A stretch of 64,000 nucleotides of DNA from Alienimonas californiensis. Lineage in GTDB: Bacteria > Planctomycetota > Planctomycetia > Planctomycetales > Planctomycetaceae. A program made the position numbers and the translations under genes. The DNA is taken from contig NZ_CP036265.1 in assembly GCF_007743815.1 (NCBI RefSeq), forward strand, positions 3,986,823 to 4,050,822, given 5' to 3'. A model generated the notes under the pieces. That model ran no database searches, was not told the origin of the DNA, and saw nothing but the letters and a program-made list of their open reading frames with translations. Below are positions 51,097 to 59,766 of the stretch, piece by piece. Every line of letters starts with the position of its first letter. Within the stretch, counting starts at the first letter, position 1.

Positions 51097-52521
51097 TCAC
51101 GCCAGCAGTTCGCCGATCACCTCGCCGCCGAACTGCGAGAGCTGCTTGAACCGGCCGGAACTGAAGTAGGTCAGCCGGTTGTCGTCCAGGCCGAGCAGGT
51201 GGAGCAGGGTGACGTGCAGATCGCGGATCGGGTGGACGCACTCGACCGCCTCCGCCCCCAGTTCGTCCGTCGCCCCGACGGTCGCGCCGGCGTTCACCCC
51301 GCCGCCGGCCAGCCAGACAGTCATCGCCTTGGCGTTGTGGTCCCGCCCGTAGGCGATGCCGCCGCGGGGGGCGTTGTCCGGGGAGCGGCCGAACTCGCCG
51401 GTCCAGACGACCAGCGTTTCCTCCAGCAGGCCGCGACGCTTCAGGTCCGTCAGCAGGGCCGCGATCGGCTGGTCCACCTGCCGGACGAGGTTCCCGTGGG
51501 CCCGGCCGATCTGGTCGTGGGAGTCCCAGGTGCCGTGGTAGAGCTGCACGAACCGCACGCCCCGCTCCACGAGCCGGCGAGCCAGCAGGCACTTCCGGCC
51601 AAAGGCGTCGGTGTCGGCCCCGCCGACGCCGTAAAGATCCCGCGTGGCCTGATCCTCGTCCTCCACGTCGATCAACCCCGGCACCCGGGCCTGCATGCGG
51701 AAGGCCAGTTCGTAGCTCGCCACCCGGGCCGACAGCGTCTCGGCGAACGGATCGCCCGCCGCGACGCGGTCGGCGGCGTGTCGACGGTTTAACTCGGCGA
51801 GTAGGTCGAGGTTCCGCCGCTGGTGGTCCCGCGTGATCCCGGCGGGCGGGGCGAGGTTCAGGATCGGCGACCCCTCCGCCCGCAGCGGGGTGCCTTGGTA
51901 GCGGGCCGGCAGGAAGCCGGCGCCCCAGTTCGCGGCGCCGCCCTGCGGATGGCTCACCTCCGGCAGCACGACGAACGCCGGCAGATCCGCGTTCATCGAA
52001 CCCAGCCCGTAGGTCACCCAGGCCCCCACCGCCGGGTCGCCGCCGAAGCGGTTCCCGGTGTTGATGTGGGCCATCGCGGTCGGGTGGTTCACGCTCTCCG
52101 CCTGACAGCCCCGGTAGAAGCAGAGGTCGTCCGCCACCTTCGCCAGATGGGCCCAATCGGTGGACATGTCCGCCCCGCTGGCGCCGGCCTGGGCGAAGCG
52201 GAAGGGGCTCTCGACGTAGTACCGCGTGCCGGATTCCATCGCGGAGAAGTTCTCGCCCTCCCGCTTGAACTGCTTCAGGTGCAGGTCGCGGAGCTTCGGC
52301 TTCGGGTCGAACGTGTCGATATGGCTCGGCCCGCCCTCCATCGTGAGGAAGATGCAGCGTTTCGCTTTTGCCGCCCGGTGCGGCAGGGGCGCGGCGTTCG
52401 ATCCGTCGGCGCCGCGGGCCTCCTCGGCGAGCAGCGCCGAGAGGGCCAGCCCGCCCACGCTGGCGCCCAGCGAAAACAGGGCGTCCCGGCGGGGCACGGC
52501 GGCGGGCGGGGGGATCGTCAC
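51097..52521 (-). CDS. DUF1501 secreted protein
   Basis: The 474-residue protein has a twin-arginine-like signal (PRRDALFSLGASVGGLALSA) and the DUF1501 body, related to sulfatase/alkaline phosphatase-type folds: CIFLTMEGGPSHIDTFDPKP (metal-site start), WVTYGLGSMNADLPAFVVLP, and LVVWTGEFGRSPDNAPRGG, RDHNAKAMTVWLAGGGVNAG near the end. It is one of the most abundant planctomycete families. It is almost always next to a DUF1549/DUF1553 cytochrome gene, as here (six bases apart). It probably acts in the periplasm on a polymer, but no reaction is proven. Confidence 0.92.
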   Translation of the reverse strand: MTIPPPAAVPRRDALFSLGASVGGLALSALLAEEARGADGSNAAPLPHRAAKAKRCIFLTMEGGPSHIDTFDPKPKLRDLHLKQFKREGENFSAMESGTRYYVESPFRFAQAGASGADMSTDWAHLAKVADDLCFYRGCQAESVNHPTAMAHINTGNRFGGDPAVGAWVTYGLGSMNADLPAFVVLPEVSHPQGGAANWGAGFLPARYQGTPLRAEGSPILNLAPPAGITRDHQRRNLDLLAELNRRHAADRVAAGDPFAETLSARVASYELAFRMQARVPGLIDVEDEDQATRDLYGVGGADTDAFGRKCLLARRLVERGVRFVQLYHGTWDSHDQIGRAHGNLVRQVDQPIAALLTDLKRRGLLEETLVVWTGEFGRSPDNAPRGGIAYGRDHNAKAMTVWLAGGGVNAGATVGATDELGAEAVECVHPIRDLHVTLLHLLGLDDNRLTYFSSGRFKQLSQFGGEVIGELLA

Positions 52522-52527
52522 GTCCGC

Positions 52528-55338
52528 TTAGTCCAGGTAGAGGAATTCGTTCGCGTTCAGCAGCACGAGGGCCACCTCCGCCAGACCGCGGGTGCGGGCG
52601 TCGGCCTCGGCGGGGCCGAGGTCCGGGATGAAGTCCGCGGCCTGCTCGAGCGTTTCCACATACGAAAACCGTTCGCCGGTGTTCTCCTCGACGGCGTCTC
52701 GCAGCACCTCGGACGGCGGGCGGACGGGATCGAAGTGCAGGCTGGCGTGGCGGGCCGTCATGGCGTGCCAGTGCGACAGGCAGGCGGTCCGCTCCGCGTC
52801 CGTCGGCGGTCGGCTGAACGCCCGCCGGAACAGGGCGTCGACGGCGTCGGCGTCCCGCTCCGGTTCGTCGGCCAGCGCGGCCGCCGCCGCGGCGAGGGCG
52901 CGGCCGAGAGTGTTGCGGCCGTTCAGCAGGGCGAGGGCCTGCGGGGCGACGATGCTGGTCTCCCGCCGTTCGCAGGGGGCGTCCGGCGTGGGGGCGTTGA
53001 AGGTTTCCAGCAGCGGATCGCGGAGTCCCCGCAGCTTCAGGGCGTAGAGGGTGCGGCGGTGCCGCCGCCGCGGGTCCGGGTCCGGCTGCCAGGCGGGGGC
53101 GAAGGTGCCCATCACCTGCCGCGGTTGCAGGGCGACGTCCGGTTCGATCTCCGGCCGGACCGGCACGCCGCCGACCGCGGGATTCAGTTCGCCGGAGAAC
53201 GCCAGCATCGCGTCCCGCAGCTCCTCCGCGGTGAGCCGGCGGGGGCGGGCGACGGCCAGCAACTCCCCGTTCGGATCAGCCGCCGCGACGGCCGCCGGGT
53301 CCGGGTGCAGCGAACGCCGGGCGTAGGCGTCCGACAACAGCAGCGCCCGCACCAGCGGCTTCGTTCGCCACCCGCCCTCGACCAGACGCACGGCGAGGTA
53401 ATCGAGCAGTTCCGGGTGCGTCGGCTCCGCCCCGCCGCCGCCGAAGTTGTTCGCGTTGGCCGCCAGCCCGCGACCGAAGACCCACTGCCACAGCCGGTTG
53501 GCGTACACCCGGGCGGGCAGCGGGTTCGCCGGGTCGGTCAGCCAGCCGGCGAGGACCAGCCGACGCCCGGTCGGCGCCTCCGGCACCGGGTCGGCGGCGG
53601 CCGGATCGACGGACAGCAGCGCGGCGCTCAGCACGCCGGGTTCGACCGGCTCCCCCGGGCTGAACGGGTCGCCGCCGGTCAGGATGGCGGAGCGTTCGAT
53701 CTCCCCCCGTGCCCGGTCCTCCGGCAGGCGAAGCGGCGCCGTCACCGGTTTCATCGGCGGGCTCGCCCCGCTGTAGACGGTGAATGCGTAGGGTTTGAAG
53801 GCGTCCAGTTCCCACTGATGACGTTGGATCGCCTTCCGGGCAACGCGTTCCAGACCGAAATCAAGCGGGTCCAGATCGACCGTCTTCGGGGCGATCTCAG
53901 CCTCCGGCACGCCCTGCTTCTGCTTCTGCCCGCGGGGGGCGTACTTCAGGCCGCGTTCCGCGTACCACCGCTTTTCCAGCTCGATCTTCTTCTGATCGAC
54001 GCGTCGCTGGACCGCCTGCGCCGCGGCGATCCGTTCCCGCAGATAGCGGGGTTCGTCGTGGTCCCGCGGGTCTTCCCGCGGGTGGAGCGGGACGGCTCGC
54101 TCGGCGAACTGGGTCGTGGCGAAGCTGGCCTGAATCGCGTAGTAGTCGCGGGTCGGAATCGGGTCGAACTTGTGGTCGTGGCACTTGGCACACTGGAGCG
54201 GCTGGGCCAGAAACGTCTGGCCGACCGTGTCCGTGACGTCGTCCAGGAACTGTTGGCGGGCGACCTTCGCGACGCTCATCCCGGTGTGCTCCCACGGCCC
54301 CATCCGCAGGAATCCGGGGGCGATCAGGGCGTCGATCCCCTCCGGCGAGCCCGCCGCGAGCGCCCCGGAGTCGACCAGTTCGTCCCCGGCGAGCTGCTCC
54401 GTGAGGAAACGGTCGAACGGCTTGTCGTCGTTGAAGGCCCGCACCACGTAGTCGCGGTAACGCCAGGCGTTCGGGCGTTGGAAGTCGTTGGCGAGGCCGC
54501 CGCTGTCTGCGTAGCGGACCACGTCCAGCCAGTGCGTCGCGAACCGCTCGCCGTAATGCGGGCTGGCCAACAGGCGGTCCACGACCGCGGCGAAGGCGGT
54601 CCGGTCGTCCCGCGGGTCGGCGAGGAAGGCGGCGACTTCCGCCGGCGCCGGCGGCAGGCCGGTCAGATCGAATGTCGCCCGGCGGAGCAGCGTCCGCCGG
54701 TCCGCCCGCGGGGCGGGGGTCAGCCCGGCCTCCGCCAGCTTCGCGTTGAGGAAGGCGTCCGCCGGATCGGCCGGCGGGGCGAACCCGGGCGGGTTCGGCG
54801 GGGGCGGGGGAGCGGCGATCGGGCGGTAGGCCCAGACGTCTGCGGGCTCGTAGCGGCGATCGGTCCAGTCGTCAGAGAGCCCGCCGCTGGTGGGCACCCG
54901 CACGCCGGCGGCGTGGGCGGTGCGGATCGCCGCCACGGTCGCCGCGTCCGGCCAGGGGGCCCCGGCGTCGATCCAATCCCGCACCGCCCACCGCTGCGCC
55001 TCGGTCAGCCGATCCGCCTCCTTCGGCGGCATCCCGTAGCCGTCGTCCCACTTCAGCAGGGCGTAGAGGCTGCCGGCCGCGTGGTCGCCGGGCGTCACGC
55101 CGGGGTCGCCGCTCTCCCCGCCCGCTAGCAGCCCGGCCCGCGTCGACAGGTCGAAGGCCCCCTTCAGATCGTCGCCGTCCGCCCCGTGACAGGCGAGGCA
55201 CTTCGCCGCGAACATCGGCTGCACCTCCAGGGCGAACAGCCGTTCCCCCTCCGTCCACCCGTCCGGTTCCGCCGCCGTGGCATTCGCTCCGCACCACGCC
55301 GACGCGGCGAGCAGATAGCGGAGGAGGACGCGGTTCAC
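52528..55338 (-). CDS. Planctomycete cytochrome c / DUF1549 / DUF1553 protein
   Basis: The 936-residue protein starts at GTG 55338 with a signal peptide (RVLLRYLLAASAW), then a PSCyt1 cytochrome c domain with heme site C47-x2-C50-H51 and a later YGMPPKEADRLTE that gives the Met ligand region. A DUF1549 domain (from about 190: DAFLNAKLAEAGL) has DLTGLPPAPAEVAAFL and LASPHYGERFATHWLDVVRY; it is followed by a DUF1553 domain ending near FSRPPTDAERTACL. It is the standard partner of DUF1501 genes, lying six bases upstream in the same direction. A redox role on external polymers is inference. Confidence 0.93.
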   Translation of the reverse strand: MNRVLLRYLLAASAWCGANATAAEPDGWTEGERLFALEVQPMFAAKCLACHGADGDDLKGAFDLSTRAGLLAGGESGDPGVTPGDHAAGSLYALLKWDDGYGMPPKEADRLTEAQRWAVRDWIDAGAPWPDAATVAAIRTAHAAGVRVPTSGGLSDDWTDRRYEPADVWAYRPIAAPPPPPNPPGFAPPADPADAFLNAKLAEAGLTPAPRADRRTLLRRATFDLTGLPPAPAEVAAFLADPRDDRTAFAAVVDRLLASPHYGERFATHWLDVVRYADSGGLANDFQRPNAWRYRDYVVRAFNDDKPFDRFLTEQLAGDELVDSGALAAGSPEGIDALIAPGFLRMGPWEHTGMSVAKVARQQFLDDVTDTVGQTFLAQPLQCAKCHDHKFDPIPTRDYYAIQASFATTQFAERAVPLHPREDPRDHDEPRYLRERIAAAQAVQRRVDQKKIELEKRWYAERGLKYAPRGQKQKQGVPEAEIAPKTVDLDPLDFGLERVARKAIQRHQWELDAFKPYAFTVYSGASPPMKPVTAPLRLPEDRARGEIERSAILTGGDPFSPGEPVEPGVLSAALLSVDPAAADPVPEAPTGRRLVLAGWLTDPANPLPARVYANRLWQWVFGRGLAANANNFGGGGAEPTHPELLDYLAVRLVEGGWRTKPLVRALLLSDAYARRSLHPDPAAVAAADPNGELLAVARPRRLTAEELRDAMLAFSGELNPAVGGVPVRPEIEPDVALQPRQVMGTFAPAWQPDPDPRRRHRRTLYALKLRGLRDPLLETFNAPTPDAPCERRETSIVAPQALALLNGRNTLGRALAAAAAALADEPERDADAVDALFRRAFSRPPTDAERTACLSHWHAMTARHASLHFDPVRPPSEVLRDAVEENTGERFSYVETLEQAADFIPDLGPAEADARTRGLAEVALVLLNANEFLYLD

Positions 55339-55435
55339 GGGCGGAAACCATCAACGTTCGGGGATGGGTGCACGATCCCCGGCCTCCTCGTCGCTGTCAA
55401 TGTGCCGCGGCGTCCCGCGGGAGCCCAGCCGGGGC

Positions 55436-57259
55436 TCAGCGGGGGTGGGGCATCAGGCGGGCGAGGCGGTTCCGGGCCTCCGCCTCCTCTTTGGAGCCCG
55501 GGGCGAGCCGGAGCGGTTCGACGGTGAGGGGGGCGAGGTTGTGGTGCGCCCGCTGTGCGCCGTTCGTCCCGGGGGCGAGGGCGCGGTGGGCGGTGACGTG
55601 CGGGGCGTTCCGTTCGTCCAGGGAGATGTGCACCGTCACCGGGCTGCGAACCGGCAGGCCGGGGGGAAGGCCGGTGATGCGGTACTCGCCGAGGCGGTCG
55701 CAGTCCGCCGCCTCCGGGCGTTCGCCCTCGACCAGCCGCAGCCGGATACCCTCGGCGTCCGCGACGGTGGTGCCGAAGGTCATCTGCACGGCGGTCGGCA
55801 GCCGGACGCCGCGGGGCAGGACGACGTGGTTCAAGCGGCGGCCCGGCACGTTCGCGTCCTCGATCTCCACGCCGACGGAGTGGGCGCTGACCTCCTCCAG
55901 CGTGATCGCCCGCAGGCGGCGCCGGACGCGGGCCGGGACGTCCGGCGGGGGGCCGTCGCCGTTGGCCCCGGCGGTGGCCCGCAGCATCGCGGCGTAGACC
56001 GCTGCGCCCTCCGCGACCGCGGTGCGGGGGTCGGGAAACGCCTTACGGGCGGCGTGGTCCGGCGTGGCCCGCGGGCCGAACAACTCGCCCAGCATCCGCC
56101 GAACGGCCGGCATCGCCGCCGCCCCGCCGACCGGCAGGATCACGTCCAGATCCTCCGGCTCCAGCCCCGCGTTCTCCAGCAGGAACTCCGTCAGATCGCG
56201 GGTGCGGCGGAGCAGGTCCTGCGTGAGCCCCTCGAAGCGATCGCGGGTGACTTCGAACACGTCCTGCCGGCCGGCGGCGATGACCGGCACGTCGCTGACG
56301 GGCCGCTGCGAGAGCCGCAGCTTGGCCCGCTCGCACTGGCCCAGCAGCCGTTGCCGCGCGCGCCAGCGGGTGAAGGGGTTGTGGTCGTGCTTTTCGCGGA
56401 AGCGCTCCGCGACGTCCTCCGCCAGGGTTTCGGTCCAGTCGCGGCCGCCCAGATGCGGGTCGCCCTCGGCGGCGACCACGTGCAACTCGTTCCGGCGGGT
56501 GCGGACGATGGCGGCGTCGAAGGTGCCGGCGCCGAGGTCGTAAATCAGCGCGTGCCGGGTCCGGCCGACGGCCTGCCCGTCGGCGGCGGTGTCCTTCCAG
56601 AGCCAGGCGAGAGCGGCGGCGCTGGTTTCCGAGAGCGTCTCCGCCACGTTCAGCCCCGCGATCCGGCCGGCGGCCCGCACGGCGTCGCGGGGGGTGCGGG
56701 TGAAGGCGTGGGGGACCGTCATCACGACGGGGGCGTCCTCCGGCCGATTGCCGGCGGTCTCCCGGGTGAAGCCCCGCAAAAAGGCCGCCCCGAGGAGCTT
56801 CGGCGTCACCGGCCCGCCGCCCGCGGTGATCGCGGCGCCGCCGCGCTGAAAGGTGCCGCCGGAATCCTGGTACATCCGCTTGAAGCCGGCCATGGAAATC
56901 GGGCAGCCCTCGGCGTTGCCGGATTCGGGTTCGTCCCCTTCGAACTGCGTCTCGTCCGCGTCCTGATCGTCGCCGAAGGGAGTGCCGAGCGTGAGGCAGT
57001 TGGGGGAGACGTTGACCGCGGAGGCGGTGCGCAGCTCGCCGCGGGCGTTGGGTTGGACGTGCGGGGCGCCGTCCGGGCCGAAGTCGGCGAGGGAACTACT
57101 GTCCGTGCCGAAATCGATGCCGACGGGCAGGGGCCGCGGGCGCCGGGGGCCGTTCCCGCGCCGGTTGCGGCGCCGGTGCCGCTGCCGTCCGCCCCCGCCG
57201 GCGTCGTTCGCTCCGTGAGATCGGTCGGCGGGCCGTGAAGAGTCGGCTTCGGCCGTCAT
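55436..57259 (-). CDS. Hsp70-family (DnaK-like) protein
   Basis: ATG 57259 gives 607 residues with a basic N-terminal 45 residues before the ATPase core. Phosphate 1 motif VGIDFGTDSSSLADF (about 46-60), phosphate 2 LIYDLGAGTFDAAIVR, and adenosine motif LPVGGAAAMPAVRRML match Hsp70 actins. The substrate-binding part is shorter than in DnaK, and the lid is missing, so it is an accessory Hsp70 rather than the housekeeping DnaK. No grpE or dnaJ gene is near. Arg-rich N-terminus may bind RNA or membranes, by inference. It is followed on the minus strand by the cytochrome gene. Confidence 0.85.
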   Translation of the reverse strand: MTAEADSSRPADRSHGANDAGGGGRQRHRRRNRRGNGPRRPRPLPVGIDFGTDSSSLADFGPDGAPHVQPNARGELRTASAVNVSPNCLTLGTPFGDDQDADETQFEGDEPESGNAEGCPISMAGFKRMYQDSGGTFQRGGAAITAGGGPVTPKLLGAAFLRGFTRETAGNRPEDAPVVMTVPHAFTRTPRDAVRAAGRIAGLNVAETLSETSAAALAWLWKDTAADGQAVGRTRHALIYDLGAGTFDAAIVRTRRNELHVVAAEGDPHLGGRDWTETLAEDVAERFREKHDHNPFTRWRARQRLLGQCERAKLRLSQRPVSDVPVIAAGRQDVFEVTRDRFEGLTQDLLRRTRDLTEFLLENAGLEPEDLDVILPVGGAAAMPAVRRMLGELFGPRATPDHAARKAFPDPRTAVAEGAAVYAAMLRATAGANGDGPPPDVPARVRRRLRAITLEEVSAHSVGVEIEDANVPGRRLNHVVLPRGVRLPTAVQMTFGTTVADAEGIRLRLVEGERPEAADCDRLGEYRITGLPPGLPVRSPVTVHISLDERNAPHVTAHRALAPGTNGAQRAHHNLAPLTVEPLRLAPGSKEEAEARNRLARLMPHPR

Positions 57260-57457
57260 TCGCTTGCCTGTTCGTCCCCCCGAAACCCCGCCGACTCGTC
57301 GGTCCGCGGGGGCGCCGCCGTTCCGTGGCGGCCGGTCGAACTTAGGGGGCGCGCGCGGGGCTGTCCAACCTCCGCGGCGAGTGAAATTCGATCGCTGTCG
57401 ACGGTTGCAAACCGGACCACGGGGCGTCATGGGGCCGGGGTTCCGCCGGCCCCGGGG

Positions 57458-58876
57458 TCAGTTCAGACCCCACTCCTTGAGCTTACGATAAAGGGTCCGT
57501 TCGCCGATCCCGAGCAGTTTGGCGGCGTCCTCCCGCTTGCCGCCGGTGACCTCCAACGCCCGCTCCGCGTAGAAGCGTTCGACCTCCGCGAGCGGCCGTC
57601 CGATCAGGTGGTCCGACCCCCCGCCGGCGCCGCGGGCCGCGACAGCGTCGTCGCCCTCTTCCGGGGCCAATCCGGCAACCTCCTCCGGCAGATCGCCGGC
57701 GTCCAGCAGGCCGTCCGTGTCGAGCACCACCATTCGCTCCACCACGTTCCGCAACTGACGAATGTTACCCGGCCACTCGTAGCTCATCAGAGCGGTGCGG
57801 GCGCGGCGGGTGAAGCCGACCACGTCCTTGCCGTACCGCTCCGTCAGATCGCGGAGGAAGTAGTCGAGCAGCAGCGGAATATCGCCCCGCCGGTCCCGCA
57901 GCGGCGGCAGGCGGATGCTGATGACGTTCAGGCGGTAGTACAGGTCCTCGCGGAACGCCTTGTCCGTCACCATCCCCAGCAGGTCGGCGTTCGTCGCGGC
58001 GAGCAGGCGGACGTTGATCGGGATCTCCGCGTTGGAGCCCAGTCGCGTGACCTTCCGGTCCTCCAGCACGCGGAGCAGTTTGACCTGGATGTCGGCGGGC
58101 ATCTCGCCGACCTCGTCCAAGAACAGCGTGCCGCCGTTGGCGTACTCGAACTTGCCGATCCGTTTGCTGCTCGCCCCGGTGAAGGCGCCGGCCTCGTGGC
58201 CGAACAGCTCGCTCTCGAGGATGTCCTTCGGCAACGCGGCGACGTTCAGGGAGACGAACGGCTTGTTTTTGCGGGGGCTGTTCTGGTGCAAGGCCCGGGC
58301 GACGAGTTCCTTGCCGGTACCGCTCTCGCCGGTGATGAGGACCGTGGAATCCGTCGGGGCGACGTTCCTCAGCACCTCGATCACCTGCCGCATCGGGCCG
58401 CTGGTGCCGACGACGCCCTCGAAGCCGAAGCGCTCGTCCAACCGGCGACTCAGCTCCGCATTTTTGCGGGCCAGCCGAATCCGCTTGGCCGCCTGGGCGA
58501 CCGCGGCCCGCAGCCGGGCGACGTCCAGCGGCTTGGCGAGGTAGGTGAAGGCGTCCCGCTGCATCGCGTCGACGGCGCTGTCGACCGTGCCGTAGCCGGT
58601 GACGACGATCACCTCCGCGTCCGGCAGCTCCTCCTTGGTGCGTTCGAGCACTTTCAGCCCGTCGGCGCCCTCCATCTTCAAGTCGGTGACGACCACGTCG
58701 TACACCTCGGCCGCCACCGCGGCGACGCCCGCCTTCCCGCCCGCCGCCACGGTGCACTCGCAGCCGACCGGGTCCAGGACGTCGGCGACGGTCTCCGCGT
58801 GGGCTTTGTCGTCGTCCACGATCAGCACGCGGATCGGAACGCCGGAGAGGTCGTCGTCGGGGGGAGAATCAGGCAT
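57458..58876 (-). CDS. NtrC-type sigma-54 response regulator
   Basis: The 472-residue protein has a receiver (about 15-130; phosphoacceptor D65 in [12 protein letters not shown]), an AAA domain with Walker A GESGTGKE (183-190) and the sigma-54 contact loop GAFTGA (230-235), and a C-terminal Fis-type helix-turn-helix ending [15 protein letters not shown]. It activates sigma-54 promoters on phosphorylation. The histidine kinase gene lies 89 bases upstream on the same strand, forming a two-component pair. The target genes are not visible. Planctomycetes hold many such pairs. Confidence 0.93.
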   Translation of the reverse strand: MPDSPPDDDLSGVPIRVLIVDDDKAHAETVADVLDPVGCECTVAAGGKAGVAAVAAEVYDVVVTDLKMEGADGLKVLERTKEELPDAEVIVVTGYGTVDSAVDAMQRDAFTYLAKPLDVARLRAAVAQAAKRIRLARKNAELSRRLDERFGFEGVVGTSGPMRQVIEVLRNVAPTDSTVLITGESGTGKELVARALHQNSPRKNKPFVSLNVAALPKDILESELFGHEAGAFTGASSKRIGKFEYANGGTLFLDEVGEMPADIQVKLLRVLEDRKVTRLGSNAEIPINVRLLAATNADLLGMVTDKAFREDLYYRLNVISIRLPPLRDRRGDIPLLLDYFLRDLTERYGKDVVGFTRRARTALMSYEWPGNIRQLRNVVERMVVLDTDGLLDAGDLPEEVAGLAPEEGDDAVAARGAGGGSDHLIGRPLAEVERFYAERALEVTGGKREDAAKLLGIGERTLYRKLKEWGLN

Positions 58877-58965
58877 GGTCGAACTAGGGCGTCAGGGGGC
58901 GCACACGCTAACGGGTTCGGACGTCGCTTGCGGTTTCGCGGCCCGTGAAACCGCGAGCGGCAGTC

Positions 58966-59688
58966 TCAGCGAGCCGTGGGGAGCGCGATCCGGAACGTGG
59001 TGCCGGACGGGCCGCTTTCGCAATGCACGCGGCCGCCGTGGGCCTCGACGATCTTTCGGACGGTCGGCAGGCCGAGCCCGCTGCCGCCGGGTTTGGTGGA
59101 GAAGAACGGGTCCCACATCGTGGCGAGGGCGTCGGCCGGCACGCCAGGGCCGTTGTCGGCGACGCTCAGTTCCACCGCCCCGCCGGCGGGGCCGACGAGG
59201 ATCGGCCGGGTCGCCACCTCGATGTGCGGCAGCGGCGTGCCCTCGCCCACGAGCGCCTGCTGGGCGTTCAGCGCCAGGTTGAGCAACGCCTGCCGCATCA
59301 ACCGGACGTCCAGCCGCACCGGCGGCAGGTCCGCGGCCGGCAGGAGGGTGAGCCGCACCCCAGCGGCGGCGGCGGCGGGGCGAAAGAACTCCGCGAATTC
59401 CCGCACCAGCCGGTTCAGGTCCGCCTCCTTCAGATCCGGCTCGCCGGCCCGCGCGAAGGCGAGAAAGGCGTCGAGGATCTCCGAAAGGTGCCCGCACTCC
59501 CGCTGCACGGTTCGCAGCATCCGCTTTCGCCGGGCGGTGGGACGATCGTCGGCTTCGTCCGGCTCCGTCCCCCCCAGGCTTTCCGCCAGCAGTTCGAGAT
59601 TCAGCCCGATCGTGGAGAGCGGGTTCCGGATCTCGTGCGCCAGCCCCCCGGCGAGGACGGCGATGTCGTGGGGCGTGTCGTCGGACAT
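58966..59688 (-). CDS. Short soluble histidine kinase (NtrB-like)
   Basis: The 240-residue kinase has no sensor domain or membrane segment. The H-box LAGGLAHEIRNPLS places the phosphorylated His at residue 18; the N-box QALLNLALNAQQAL and G boxes VADNGPGVP and GSGLGLPTVRKI are intact. So it is a minimal catalytic core. Input must come from a partner protein or from its stability. It is first in line with the NtrC-type regulator. ATG 59688 is just beyond the terminator of pnp on the same strand. Confidence 0.9.
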   Translation of the reverse strand: MSDDTPHDIAVLAGGLAHEIRNPLSTIGLNLELLAESLGGTEPDEADDRPTARRKRMLRTVQRECGHLSEILDAFLAFARAGEPDLKEADLNRLVREFAEFFRPAAAAAGVRLTLLPAADLPPVRLDVRLMRQALLNLALNAQQALVGEGTPLPHIEVATRPILVGPAGGAVELSVADNGPGVPADALATMWDPFFSTKPGGSGLGLPTVRKIVEAHGGRVHCESGPSGTTFRIALPTAR

Positions 59689-59710
59689 GAATGAAGAACC
59701 CGGAAACGGG

Positions 59711-59743
59711 AGCGACCCGGACGCTGGGAGCGTCCGGGTCGCT
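59711..59743 (-). terminator. Terminator of pnp
   Basis: A perfect 15-base stem AGCGACCCGGACGCT (59711-59725) and AGCGTCCGGGTCGCT (59729-59743) with a three-base loop follows the pnp stop (59767) and precedes the kinase start, separating the two transcripts. Confidence 0.75.
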
Positions 59744-59766
59744 AAATCACAGGGACGCCGCGGGGA

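Noticed and set aside
51823-55128. 1101-residue open frame opposite the DUF1501/DUF1553 genes
   Set aside because: It is an antisense shadow of two well-recognised genes; its product is Gly/Val/Arg-rich without domains.
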